Shown here piece by piece: positions 42,748-51,351 of a stretch of 64,000 nucleotides of DNA. This DNA is from Rhizobiales bacterium Ga0077537. GTDB taxonomy: Bacteria > Pseudomonadota > Alphaproteobacteria > Rhizobiales > Hyphomicrobiaceae. The DNA lies in NCBI GenBank assembly GCA_001464955.1, contig LNEM01000014.1, forward strand, positions 55,240-119,239, read 5' to 3'. The position numbers were made by a program, and so were the translations under genes. The notes beneath the pieces are model-generated. The model made no database searches and had not been told where the DNA came from. It worked only from the letters and a program-made list of their open reading frames with translations. Positions within the stretch are counted from its first letter, which is position 1. Every line of letters begins with the position of its first letter.

Positions 42748-44070
42748 ATGGTACGGGATGCCCAGGGCCACGCTCTCACCGGCGCCAACTCCGAAGCAGC
42801 GATCAGCATCGATGCAGCGGTCCGGGCCTACACCCTGTCGTACGGTGATCCCCTCGTTCACTTCGATGCAGCCAGTGCGGCCGCGCCAGGATGTGCAATC
42901 GCCGAGATCGGCAAGGTTTGGGTGCAGGCCATGTCGAACGATCCGACGGCTGTGGCAGCAGCGCGATCCGCTGTCGAAGGTCTCGATCGCCTGCCGATGA
43001 ACGATCGAGAGCGCGCTCATCTCGCGGCCCTTCGCCACGCCGTCATGGGCCGGTGGGAGAGCGCCGTCGCGGTGCTCGATCAGCATTTGGCGGATGCCCC
43101 TTTCGACCTCATCGCGCACCAGTCCGCCATGCGTCTCGAGGGATTTCTCGGCCGCTTCCACTTGACCGCGGGGCGATCCGCACGCGCCCTGCCGCATTGG
43201 TCCAGGGAACAGCCGGGCTACGGCATCCTATATTCATTCTATGGCTTCGGTCTCGAGGAACTGGGCGACTACGCTCAGGCGGAGGACGTGTCGCGTCGCG
43301 CCGCCGAACTCGAGCCGAGAGGCTATTGGCCACATCACGCCGTATCGCATGTTCTGGAAATGACCGGGCGTCCCGCCGAAGGCCTCGCATGGATGGCCGA
43401 TCGCGAGCCGCTCTGGTCGGCGAAAGAGAACGCCAACCGGCTGCACATCTATTGGCATCAAGCGCTGTTCCATCTCGAACTCGACGATCGTGCCGCGGCA
43501 ACGGCGCTTCTCGATGGACCGATCCGCGCCTCGTTGCGCCCCTTCGGTACCAGCCTGTGCAACGCCACCGCTCTCATGTGGCGTCTTGAGATGATGGGAA
43601 TGGCGGCGGACGCGCGGTGGACAGACCTTGCGGCGCTTTGGAGGGGACGGGCGAACGGCGCGACATCGGTGTTCAACGACATTCACTGCGCATTGACGCT
43701 GCTGCGTGCCGGTGACGACGAGGGCTTCGACGACCTGCGAGCGGCCATGGTCGAAACGGCAGGCGGCGGTTTCGAGCAGTCGCCGACGTGGCGCGACATC
43801 GGCGTGCCTGTCGTCGACGGCCTGCGTGCGTTCGTAAAGGGCGATTTCTCAAGCACGGTCGGGCACATCTGTCCGGCCCGCTCGAACCTCCAGCGCATGG
43901 GGGGCAGTCACGCGCAACGCGACATCATCGAGTGGACGCTGACCGAGGCAGCCATCAGGGCGCGTCGTCGCGACATCGCAGTCGCGCTCGTCGATGAACG
44001 CCTGGCGAGCCGCCCGAAAAGCGGTCCGAACCGACGCTTGGCCGCCGCCGCAGCGGCCATTGCGCCCTAG
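42748..44070 (+). CDS. TTC38-like tetratricopeptide repeat protein
   Basis: This is a helical-repeat protein of 440 residues. It resembles the TTC38 family, bacterial and eukaryotic proteins of unknown activity. Repeats can be followed in MNDRERAHLAALRHAVMGRW, then YGFGLEELGDYAQAEDVSRR, AAELEPRGYWPHHAVSHVLE and the segment NRLHIYWHQALFHLELDD, the last two being the most conserved parts of the family. ATG 42748 is preceded by CGAGGAGAACAC, a good ribosome-binding site. No signal peptide is seen. It stands alone between an oxidoreductase pair on the other strand and a TRAP transporter operon; a dispensable catabolic or regulatory role is possible. Confidence 0.8.
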   Translation: MVRDAQGHALTGANSEAAISIDAAVRAYTLSYGDPLVHFDAASAAAPGCAIAEIGKVWVQAMSNDPTAVAAARSAVEGLDRLPMNDRERAHLAALRHAVMGRWESAVAVLDQHLADAPFDLIAHQSAMRLEGFLGRFHLTAGRSARALPHWSREQPGYGILYSFYGFGLEELGDYAQAEDVSRRAAELEPRGYWPHHAVSHVLEMTGRPAEGLAWMADREPLWSAKENANRLHIYWHQALFHLELDDRAAATALLDGPIRASLRPFGTSLCNATALMWRLEMMGMAADARWTDLAALWRGRANGATSVFNDIHCALTLLRAGDDEGFDDLRAAMVETAGGGFEQSPTWRDIGVPVVDGLRAFVKGDFSSTVGHICPARSNLQRMGGSHAQRDIIEWTLTEAAIRARRRDIAVALVDERLASRPKSGPNRRLAAAAAAIAP

Positions 44071-44472
44071 GCGCCTTCAGCCGGGCGATCTCTGGAGACG
44101 GACCGGCATATGTTGGTTCTGCTCGTGGTTCGTCCGCGATGGACCGCCTTCCAGGCTGGCCCTCTGCTCGAGTGCGGCCATGCGTGATCGTCGTCGATCC
44201 TCCAAGCCTCGATGAACTCGTGCGCCTGGCGGACAGCGCGGAGGAGGTGCTGGTCGAGGCGCGCGTCCGGTGCGCGGTGATCGAGCACCTCGGAACGTCG
44301 CCGAGGCGCCCACCGGCGGCTTCTCGCGGATTGAGTGCAGAAGATGTACGGACACCGGGATCACGGCCGATAAATCCGACGTGATCCTCAGCGATAGCTG
44401 TTGCGCGCGTCATCTCCACTGGCTCAATGGCGCCCGCCGGCCTATCGCGGCCGCACCTCAGCGGAGACCTCC
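44071..44472. other. Intergenic region upstream of the TRAP transporter operon
   Basis: This 402-bp stretch has no supported gene. Short frames on both strands (81 residues or fewer) have no motif, signal peptide or ribosome-binding site of note. The region ends with GGAG at 44463-44466, the ribosome-binding site of the binding-protein gene. The operon promoter should lie here, but I could not fix it by eye. Confidence 0.45.
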
Positions 44473-45489
44473 ATGAAGATTGTTGCTGCCGCGAGTTCGC
44501 TGCTCGCCGGTCTCGCATTCGCATGCACCCCAGTCGCGGCCCAGACAGTGCTCAAAATGTCGAGCCAATGGACCGAGAACACCGTCACATCCGAAGCGGA
44601 TCGCTGGTGGGCTGCCGAGATCGATAAGCGCACGCAGGGGCAGCTGAAGGTCAAGATCTTCTATGCCGGCACGCTGGCCAAGGCGAACGAGAACCTGCAG
44701 CTGATCCGATCCGGAGGTGTGGAACTCGTCAACATGTCGGCGAGCTACTTCGGCGCCGACCTGCCGCTCTTCACGGCGCCGAACTCCATTCCCATGGCCA
44801 TGACCAGGGTCGCGGACGCGACGATGCTGATCCAGCGTCTCCTCGCGGAGGTCCCCGCGATGGACGAGGAGGCCAAGCGCAACGGCGTCAGGGCGATGTT
44901 CTTTCATCACCTGAATCCGTATCTGCTGGTCTGCAAGCAACCGATGAAGGGCCTTGCTGACATCAAGGGCAAGAAGATCCGCACCTGGGGCTCCGACATG
45001 CCGCGCATGGTGCAGGCGGCCGGTGGTGTCCCCGTGACGCTCGGGCTGGCGGAACTCTATGAAGGCTTGAGTCGCGGGACCGTGGACTGCATTCCGTTCT
45101 CTGTCGATCTGATGGTCAACTACAAGATCTTCGAGGTCGCAAGGCACGTCCATGACATCACGCTCTGGCTCGGCCCGACGAGCGGCGTGTGGATGGCGCG
45201 CGGCGCCTGGGACAAGCTGACGCCCGAGCAGCAGGCGGTCATGACAGAGGCCTCAAAGGATGCCGCGATCAAGGATCGGGATCTGACGGTCGCAGCCGCA
45301 GAGACGGCCACCGAGAAACTCAAGGCGGCCGGCGTCACGTTCCATGCCTTCCCCGAAGCCGACAAGGCCGCATGGAAGGCCGCCAATCCGGACTTCTTCG
45401 CCGACTTCATTGCAGCCCAGGAGAAGGCCGGACGCGGGGATGCTGCAAGAACGATGGTCAAGATCTGGCAAGAGGTCGTCGGCGGTTGA
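44473..45489 (+). CDS. TRAP transporter substrate-binding protein (DctP family)
   Basis: This is a periplasmic solute receptor of a tripartite ATP-independent transporter. It has 338 residues; ATG 44473 follows GGAG and begins a signal peptide ending near VAAQTV (about 24 residues). The DctP fold is shown by SSQWTENTVTSEADRWWAAE, FYAGTLAKANENLQLIRSGG, KGLADIKGKKIRTWG and the Arg-containing segment MVQAAGGVPVTLGLAELYEG, in which an Arg upstream normally binds the ligand carboxylate. The next genes encode the small and large membrane subunits, thiolase-fold and DUF35 proteins and an acyl-CoA synthetase, so the imported acid is probably activated to a CoA thioester. Confidence 0.92.
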   Translation: MKIVAAASSLLAGLAFACTPVAAQTVLKMSSQWTENTVTSEADRWWAAEIDKRTQGQLKVKIFYAGTLAKANENLQLIRSGGVELVNMSASYFGADLPLFTAPNSIPMAMTRVADATMLIQRLLAEVPAMDEEAKRNGVRAMFFHHLNPYLLVCKQPMKGLADIKGKKIRTWGSDMPRMVQAAGGVPVTLGLAELYEGLSRGTVDCIPFSVDLMVNYKIFEVARHVHDITLWLGPTSGVWMARGAWDKLTPEQQAVMTEASKDAAIKDRDLTVAAAETATEKLKAAGVTFHAFPEADKAAWKAANPDFFADFIAAQEKAGRGDAARTMVKIWQEVVGG

Positions 45490-45562
45490 GTGTGCGCGTG
45501 GCTACAATCCAGGCTGGGCGGATCTGCAGAACGGTCCGCCCGGCACCGTTTTTGGGGGCTTA

Positions 45563-46114
45563 ATGAACGCACGCCCCGTGATCGCCCGGCTGATCGGGGT
45601 GCAGGGCTGGATCAATGTCGCGGCCGCCCGGCTCGCGGGATTGGCTCTCCTTCTCATGATGTTCGCCGGCGCCGCTGACGTGATCGCGACCAATGCGGAT
45701 GTCGTCGGTCTGCCGAGCCGCCCGATCCCATCGACGAACGAATTCATGGCGACGATGATGGTCGCGGCCGTGTTTCTCGGCCTCGCGCTCGCGCAGCAAC
45801 GTCGGGCTCATATCCAGGTCACGCTCGGCGCCGTTCTGGAGGGTCGCTTCGGGCGCTTGATCGGGGTGGTTCGCCAGCTGCTGCACGGGCTCTTCTACGC
45901 ACTCATCGCCGGGTTCGGCTGGTCCGCCGCGATGCACTCCGTGACGACGGGGGAGTTCGCAGCCGGGCTCGTCGACTTTCCCGTCTGGCCGGCACGGCTG
46001 GCGCTCGCCGTCGGAGCCAGCCTGATGACGTTGCAATGCCTGCTCGAACTCGCGGCCGTGATCCTGGACGTTCCCGACAGTGACGAGCGCGCGCCGCTCC
46101 CGCCGGCGCATTGA
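45563..46114 (+). CDS. TRAP transporter small membrane subunit (DctQ family)
   Basis: The subunit has 183 residues. ATG 45563 is preceded by TTTGGGGGCTTA. Four membrane segments are visible: LAGLALLLMMFAGAADVIAT, TNEFMATMMVAAVFLGLALA, LLHGLFYALIAGFGWSAAM and LALAVGASLMTLQCLLELAAV. The short loop AQQRRAHIQVTLGAVLE is typical of DctQ. It sits between the binding-protein and large-subunit genes, the standard TRAP order. The role is to support the DctM channel and receive the loaded binding protein. Confidence 0.88.
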   Translation: MNARPVIARLIGVQGWINVAAARLAGLALLLMMFAGAADVIATNADVVGLPSRPIPSTNEFMATMMVAAVFLGLALAQQRRAHIQVTLGAVLEGRFGRLIGVVRQLLHGLFYALIAGFGWSAAMHSVTTGEFAAGLVDFPVWPARLALAVGASLMTLQCLLELAAVILDVPDSDERAPLPPAH

Positions 46115-46124
46115 GGACGTGACG

Positions 46125-47438
46125 ATGTCCGCTCTGGCGATCGGTTATGCGAGTATCTTCGGCCTCGTCATCGCCCTTGTCGCGGGCGTGCCGGTCGCGC
46201 CGGCGCTCGGCCTCGTCGGGATCGGCGGCATGCTGCTCGGGGCCGGCAGCGCATTCACGGTGGCGCAGCTCAAGGCGCTGCCGTTCGCTGTCGTAAACAA
46301 CTACGATTTTGCCGTGCTCCCGATGTTCGTCCTGATGGGCGCGCTGGCGGAGGCGTCCGGCATCACGGCGTTGCTGTTCCGGGCGTTGCAGGATTGGCTC
46401 GGTCGTATGCGCGGTGCGCTCTATCAGGCCGTCGTCATCGGCTCGGCGATCTTCGCCGCGATATCCGGATCGACCATCGTCAACGCGGTCGTGTTCACGC
46501 GCATCGCCTATCCGGAGATGGTCAAGCTCGGCTATGATCGCAGCCTGTCGATCGGCTGCATCGCCGCCACCGGCGGGTTCGCGGCCATGATCCCCCCGTC
46601 GATCACGATGGTCATCTACGCCATCATGACGGAGCAGTCGGTCGGCCGGCTGCTGATTGCCGGCATCGTCCCCGGAATTCTGACGGCGCTGGTCTACTTC
46701 ATCGGAATATGGATCTTCGTGCGCCTGAGGCCGGAGCTTGCGCCCCCCATCGGCACTGTTGTCGACTGGCGGATGAAAGCGCGCTCGGCGCTACAGGTGT
46801 GGCCGATTTTCCTGCTGATCGTCCCGGTGATGGGCGGGCTCTATGCCGGACTCTATCCAGCGTCTGCCGCCGGCGCGGTCGGAGCCTTCCTCGCGTTCCT
46901 CATCGCCGTCGCGCGACGGCGCGGTGTGCGCGGCTGGCTGATGCCGGTGCTCGGCGAAAGTGCCGCCATCAGCTGCACCATGTTCGCCATCCTGATCGGC
47001 GGCCTTTTGCTCTCACGCATGCTGGTGATCACTGGCGTGATCGATCACCTCGTCCTCGGCATCACGAGCGTCGCCTCGACGCCGGAACGGTTCATGCTGT
47101 TGGTTTGCGTGCTCTATCTGGTTCTCGGCTGTTTTCTCGATACGACGTCGATGATGGTGGTCACGCTGCCCTTCGTGTTCCCGATCGTGACCGCGCTCCA
47201 GATCGAGCCCATATGGTTCGGCATCGTGCTCGTGAAGCTGATCGAGATTTCTGTCGTGACGCCACCGGTCGGCGTTAACTTGTTCGCGGTCTTGAGTGCA
47301 GCCGGCAAAGGCACCACCATGGGCGAAGTCGTGAAGGGTGTGCTCCCGTTCATCGGTTTCGAGATCCTGGTGCTGGCCCTGCTCGTCGCTCTCCCCGAGC
47401 TATCGACGTGGCTGCCGAACCAGATGCTGGGTAGATGA
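46125..47438 (+). CDS. TRAP transporter large permease subunit (DctM family)
   Basis: This is the sodium-coupled transport channel of the TRAP system. The start ATG 46125 follows TTGAGGACGTG and gives 437 residues with 12 or so hydrophobic segments. Family signatures include NYDFAVLPMFVLMGALAEAS, SAIFAAISGSTIVNAVVFTR, GGFAAMIPPSITMVIYAIMT and EIWFG-like PIWFGIVLVKLIEISVVTPP followed by GVNLFA. It lies 10 bp after dctQ and is followed by the thiolase-fold gene one base after its stop, implying one transcript. Confidence 0.92.
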   Translation: MSALAIGYASIFGLVIALVAGVPVAPALGLVGIGGMLLGAGSAFTVAQLKALPFAVVNNYDFAVLPMFVLMGALAEASGITALLFRALQDWLGRMRGALYQAVVIGSAIFAAISGSTIVNAVVFTRIAYPEMVKLGYDRSLSIGCIAATGGFAAMIPPSITMVIYAIMTEQSVGRLLIAGIVPGILTALVYFIGIWIFVRLRPELAPPIGTVVDWRMKARSALQVWPIFLLIVPVMGGLYAGLYPASAAGAVGAFLAFLIAVARRRGVRGWLMPVLGESAAISCTMFAILIGGLLLSRMLVITGVIDHLVLGITSVASTPERFMLLVCVLYLVLGCFLDTTSMMVVTLPFVFPIVTALQIEPIWFGIVLVKLIEISVVTPPVGVNLFAVLSAAGKGTTMGEVVKGVLPFIGFEILVLALLVALPELSTWLPNQMLGR

Positions 47439-47439
47439 C

Positions 47440-48636
47440 ATGCCGCCAGACCGCACGAAATGGCCCATTGTTGCAGGCTCGTCCATCCAGCCCTTCGGTC
47501 GCAGCAAGGACGGAAGCACGTGGCGGGATCGAGCCTTTCTCGCGGCCACCGCAGCTCTATCCGACGCAAACGTGGCGCCCGGCGACATCGATGCGCTGGT
47601 GGTCGCGACGGAAAGCGACCTCGTCTCGCTGCAAGTCAATCCCGCGCCGGTGGTGGCCAGTGATCTGGGCCTCCCGCATCTCCCGGCTGTTCGCGTCGAG
47701 GGTGGTGGCGCGAGCGGCGCTCTCGCGGTGAGGGCAGGGGTCCATCACATTCTGAGTGGCCTCTACCGCCGCGTACTCGTCGTGGGCTTTGACGATGCCG
47801 CGAGCCATCTCGATCGGTCGGGCGTCGGCCTTGTCTATGGCCTGTCGTTCGATGCCGAGGTCGAGGGCTTCCTCGGCGCGACCGCTGCGGCGCTCTATGC
47901 ACTCTCGGCCCAGGCCTACATGGCGCGTCATGGCGTGAGCGAACGTCACCTCGCGATGGTCGCGGTCAAGAACAGATCGAACGCCGTCGCCAATCCGAAC
48001 GCGCATCTGCCGATGATCTCGACCGTCGAGGATGTGCTGTCCTCCGCCGTCGTCGCCCCGCCGCTGAAGCGGCTCGACTGCTCGCCGTTGAGCGATGGTG
48101 CAGCCGCGCTCGTCCTGTCGCGCGACCGGGATACGCCGCGGCAGTCCGAGCGCGTTGCCGTACGCATCGTCGCGTCGGCATCGGCCACCGACTGGGCGCG
48201 CCTCGGCGACCGGGAAGACTTCGGGCGCTTTGCGGGAAAGGCCCGTGCTGCAGCGGCCGCCTATGCTCAGGCAGGTATCCGCAACCCCGCGACCGAGATC
48301 GACGTGGCGGAAGTGTACGATGCCTTCACCACGGCTGAGATCCAGGGGATCGAGGCTCTGGGCTTCGCGGCGGAGGGGCAGGGCGCACGCCAGATCGTCG
48401 ACGGGCAGCATCATCGCGATGGCAGATTGCCGGTCAATCTCTCGGGCGGGCTGCTGGGTCAGGGCGGCAGCCCCGGCGCCGTCGGCATTGCTCAAGTGGC
48501 GACGATCGCGCACCTGCTGCAAGGCCGCTATCATTCGGGTTTGCAGCCCTCGCGGCGATTGCGACACGGGCTTGCCGAGGCCCATGGCGGCGTTGCAACG
48601 TTGAACTGCGTGCACGTGTTGGAGAGCTACGAATGA
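47440..48636 (+). CDS. Thiolase-fold protein (Ltp2/SCP-x-like) without the nucleophilic Cys
   Basis: This is a thiolase-superfamily protein of 398 residues that resembles lipid-transfer/SCP-x-like thiolases and aldolases. Conserved parts include SSIQPFGRSKDGS near the start, YDAFTTAEIQGIEALGF and NLSGGLLGQGGSPGAVGIAQ. The nucleophile position, normally CASG, reads GGGASG (residues 88-93), so the Cys is absent; the GHP motif that supplies the catalytic His reads GGSP. Claisen cleavage is therefore unlikely. Ltp2, a thiolase-fold enzyme that performs retro-aldol cleavage of steroid side chains with a DUF35 partner, likewise works without that chemistry. A DUF35 gene follows with an ATGA overlap. 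The substrate is unknown. Confidence 0.87.
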   Translation: MPPDRTKWPIVAGSSIQPFGRSKDGSTWRDRAFLAATAALSDANVAPGDIDALVVATESDLVSLQVNPAPVVASDLGLPHLPAVRVEGGGASGALAVRAGVHHILSGLYRRVLVVGFDDAASHLDRSGVGLVYGLSFDAEVEGFLGATAAALYALSAQAYMARHGVSERHLAMVAVKNRSNAVANPNAHLPMISTVEDVLSSAVVAPPLKRLDCSPLSDGAAALVLSRDRDTPRQSERVAVRIVASASATDWARLGDREDFGRFAGKARAAAAAYAQAGIRNPATEIDVAEVYDAFTTAEIQGIEALGFAAEGQGARQIVDGQHHRDGRLPVNLSGGLLGQGGSPGAVGIAQVATIAHLLQGRYHSGLQPSRRLRHGLAEAHGGVATLNCVHVLESYE

Positions 48637-49067
48637 CGACGGGCGTGCCTCTGGACGTGCGGCTCACCTATCACCATGCGCACGGCTGGCTGTCTCCTTT
48701 CTTCGAGGGGCTGATACGCAGCGAAGCCATGGGCACGCGCTGTCCGGTATGCGGGCGTGTTTGGTGTCCGCCGCGGCGCCGATGTCCCGACCACGACCAA
48801 CCCCTCGCCTGGCACAGGCTGACAGGAATGGGTTCGGTGCTGCACGTCACGTCCTTCGAGGGGGCCTTGCCACTGCAGAGCCAAGGCGCTCTGCACGTCG
48901 TCGCGCTCATCCGGCTCGACGGAGCCGAGAACGCGATGCTTGGCCGCCTCGGCATGCGGCTCGATGCCGTACACCCGGGAGAACGGGTTCGCCTCGCTTC
49001 TCCGCCCGACCCGACGACGCATCCCGCCCAGAACGCCTGGTTCCTCCCAGACACGGACACCCCATGA
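48633..49067 (+). CDS. DUF35 zinc-ribbon/OB-fold protein, thiolase partner
   Basis: The protein has 144 residues. The zinc-ribbon segment RCPVCGRVWCPPRRRCPDH supplies four Cys, and an OB-fold follows (GMGSVLHVTSFEGALPL, ALIRLDGAENAML, RLDAVHPGERVRL). This is the DUF35 arrangement, in which the protein binds acyl-CoA and complexes with a thiolase-fold partner. Both ends overlap neighbouring genes as ATGA, so it is produced with the thiolase-fold and acyl-CoA synthetase proteins. Alone it has no expected catalytic activity. Confidence 0.9.
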   Translation: MTTGVPLDVRLTYHHAHGWLSPFFEGLIRSEAMGTRCPVCGRVWCPPRRRCPDHDQPLAWHRLTGMGSVLHVTSFEGALPLQSQGALHVVALIRLDGAENAMLGRLGMRLDAVHPGERVRLASPPDPTTHPAQNAWFLPDTDTP

Positions 49068-50740
49068 CCGTTCCGATCCCGAGCGCACTCATGCGTCAAC
49101 TCAATCTCACGACGCTGAAAGACGGCCGCTATCAGATCGCCATTCCTCCGGTGGCGAACATCGCCTCCGACACGGTCGGGCGCCACGCGGCGGGACCGAA
49201 TGCAGCCAAACCCGCGCTCGTCTACGAGGACGAGGCCGGCAGGATCAAATCGCTGACCTACGCGGCGCTCGACGCCGCAGCCTCGAGGCTCGCGGCGGGC
49301 ATCCGGGGGCTCGGTGTGGCACGAGGCGATCGGGTGGCCGTGCACTTGGGCCAACGCCCCGAGGCGGCCATCTCGCACCTCGCCGTCTACAAGCTCGGCG
49401 CCATCGTCGTGACGGTGTCTCAACTCTACGGGCCTGATACGGTGCGCCACATCCTGGCCGACAGCGGTGCGGCGATCATTCTCACCGAAGGGCGTGTCTG
49501 GGCGCAGCAGCGCTACCTCGCGCGCGATCTGCCGTCGCTGCGGCACGTGGTGGTCGCTGATGGCGCAGCCGCCGGAGAGACACCATTCGACGCGCTCGCG
49601 GCGACCGACGTCAACGGTTTCACAGCCGTCGCGACATCCGCCGACGACCCGGCGCTCCTGATCTACAGCTCCGGATCGACCGGTCTGCCGAAGGGCGTCC
49701 TGCACGCGCATCGCGTGCTCTGGGCTTACAACATCTCGACATCACTTTTCTACAATCTGGAGATGGACGAGCCGGATCTCGTGTTCTGGACGCCGGCGGA
49801 CTGGGCCTGGGTCGGCGGCTGGAACGATACCGTGTTGCCGGCCTGGTTCCACGGCCACGCGATGGTCGCGAGCCAGCATCGCTTCGAGGCCGAGTGGGCC
49901 TACGCGTTCATGGCGCGCCATGGCGTCACGCACAGCTTCATGACGCCGACCGCATTGAAGCGTCTGGCCCAGGTGGATGCGCCGCGACTGAGGTGGCCGG
50001 GCCTGAAGCTGCGCACGGTGTGGACCGGCGGCGAGTCGTTGCCCGGCGAGACGCTGCGGTGGCTGACCGAAGTGCTCGGCGTCGTCTGCAACGAGGGTTA
50101 CGGGCTGACCGAGGTCAACCACATGATCGGCAATTGTGCGCGACTGAAGCCTGCCAAGCCCGGCTCGATGGGGTTCGAGCTGCCGGGGCACTGGGCCTAC
50201 CTCGTCGATGAGGACGGGAACGAGGTGCCGTCCGGCGAGCCGGGCGAGATCGTCACCCGCGAAGAATGCGCGACACTGTTTCGCGGCTATTGGGGACGTC
50301 CCGATCTCACCGCCGACCTCCGCCTAGGCCCCTGGGTTCGGACGCGCGACCTCGCGGTGAAGGACGCCGACGGCTACTATTTCTATCGCGGCCGCACCGA
50401 CGACCTCATCAAGAGCGCAGGGTTTCGCATCGGCCCCGCCGAGATCGAGGATTGTCTCGCGAGTCACTCCGAGGTCGCCGACTGCGGCGTCATCGGCGCT
50501 CCAGACGCCGAACGGGGACAGATCGTCAAGGCGTTCGTGCTTCCCCGGCGCACGCCGACGGACACCGCAGCACTGATCGCGGATCTGCAAGCCCACGTCA
50601 GGGCGAAGCTCGGCGGCTACAAGGTGCCCCGCGAGATCGAATTCGTGACGGATCTCCCGGTCACCACGTCGGGCAAGGTCTCTCGAAAGGAGCTTCGCGC
50701 ACGCGACAGCCAGCGGCAGTCCGCAAAAGGCCGGGACTGA
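49064..50740 (+). CDS. Acyl-CoA synthetase (AMP-dependent, ANL superfamily)
   Basis: This enzyme activates a carboxylic acid as acyl-AMP and transfers it to coenzyme A. It has 558 residues from ATG 49064, which overlaps the DUF35 stop. Motifs: the P-loop YSSGSTGLPKGVLHAHR, WTPADWAWVGGWNDTVLPAW (as in acetyl/medium-chain synthetases), EGYGLTEVNH, TRDLAVKDADGYYFYRGRTD (hinge Asp and Arg) and the catalytic Lys in TTSGKVSRKEL. The N-terminal part has an AMP-binding domain with TYAALDAAASRLAAG. The best match in layout is the acetyl-CoA synthetase-like medium-chain group. It ends the catabolic operon that starts with the TRAP transporter. Confidence 0.93.
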   Translation: MTVPIPSALMRQLNLTTLKDGRYQIAIPPVANIASDTVGRHAAGPNAAKPALVYEDEAGRIKSLTYAALDAAASRLAAGIRGLGVARGDRVAVHLGQRPEAAISHLAVYKLGAIVVTVSQLYGPDTVRHILADSGAAIILTEGRVWAQQRYLARDLPSLRHVVVADGAAAGETPFDALAATDVNGFTAVATSADDPALLIYSSGSTGLPKGVLHAHRVLWAYNISTSLFYNLEMDEPDLVFWTPADWAWVGGWNDTVLPAWFHGHAMVASQHRFEAEWAYAFMARHGVTHSFMTPTALKRLAQVDAPRLRWPGLKLRTVWTGGESLPGETLRWLTEVLGVVCNEGYGLTEVNHMIGNCARLKPAKPGSMGFELPGHWAYLVDEDGNEVPSGEPGEIVTREECATLFRGYWGRPDLTADLRLGPWVRTRDLAVKDADGYYFYRGRTDDLIKSAGFRIGPAEIEDCLASHSEVADCGVIGAPDAERGQIVKAFVLPRRTPTDTAALIADLQAHVRAKLGGYKVPREIEFVTDLPVTTSGKVSRKELRARDSQRQSAKGRD

Positions 50741-50802
50741 GCCGCGAACGGTCGCCAGGCGAGTGCGGCACAAAGGCAGCATGGCGCTCCGCCCGATGTC
50801 GC

Positions 50803-51270
50803 TCACTTCGGTCTGGGAACACGACGCGCCGCAGTCGGTCCCGCCGCAGCCGGGCCGCGCGCTGGAGGTGCGGGATAGGCGCACTCGGCGAGCGTCGTTC
50901 GGTCGAGCTCCGAGATGAATGCCCGGGCAGCAAGCGCGAGCTTGCCCTTGAGGCGACACCGCGGCGTCAGCACGCATCCCCCGCCATCGGCACGAAAGCA
51001 CTCGACGATGGCATGGCGGGCCTCGAGCAGCCGCACGACCTCGCCGAGGGTGATCGAACCTGCGGATCGGGCGAGCCTGAAGCCGCCGCCGGCACCGCGA
51101 TGCGTCGCGACGAACCCGCCTTCCGCAAGCTGACGCACGACCTTCGTCAGGTGATTGCGCGAAATATCGAACTCGCGTGCGATCTCGTCCGTCGTGAATG
51201 TGCGGCCAGGCTCTCCAGCGAGCCGCATCAGGGCGCGCAGAGCATAGTCGGTGAAAGCCGTCAGTCTCAT
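50803..51270 (-). CDS. Rrf2-family regulator, NsrR-like
   Basis: This is a DNA-binding regulator of the Rrf2 family, 155 residues from ATG 51270. The winged-helix part is MRLTAFTDYALRALMRLAGE, followed by DEIAREFDISRNHLTKVVRQ, AEGGFVATHRGAGGGFRLA and ITLGEVVRLLE. Three Cys in ECFRADGGGCVLTPRC are arranged as C-x7-C-x5-C and would bind an iron-sulfur cluster, as in NsrR and IscR; NsrR senses nitric oxide through it. The closing LALAARAFISELDRTTLAEC matches NsrR-type proteins. A divergent truncated haemoglobin gene starts 82 bp away, supporting an NO response. The last 25 or so residues form an Ala/Pro/Arg-rich tail. Confidence 0.88.
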   Translation of the reverse strand: MRLTAFTDYALRALMRLAGEPGRTFTTDEIAREFDISRNHLTKVVRQLAEGGFVATHRGAGGGFRLARSAGSITLGEVVRLLEARHAIVECFRADGGGCVLTPRCRLKGKLALAARAFISELDRTTLAECAYPAPPARGPAAAGPTAARRVPRPK

Positions 51271-51303
51271 GGTCGCAGGCCCGAATGTGTATTGCCGATA
51301 CCG

Positions 51304-51320
51304 ATTATAGGCAGCATAAT
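51304..51320. promoter_or_regulatory. Inverted repeat in the nsrR-like/truncated haemoglobin promoter region
   Basis: ATTAT and ATAAT flank 7 bases (51304-51320), forming an inverted repeat between two divergent genes 82 bp apart. A short direct repeat TGCCGAT lies on each side (near 51293 and 51333). Rrf2 regulators bind palindromic A+T-rich sites, so this is a candidate operator; the site is a visual match only. Confidence 0.35.
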
Positions 51321-51351
51321 TCGCACTCACAATGCCGATTTGAGGGCGAGC

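Noticed and set aside
44139..44384. 81-residue frame upstream of the TRAP operon
   Set aside because: It has no conserved feature and composition like spacer; weak start context.
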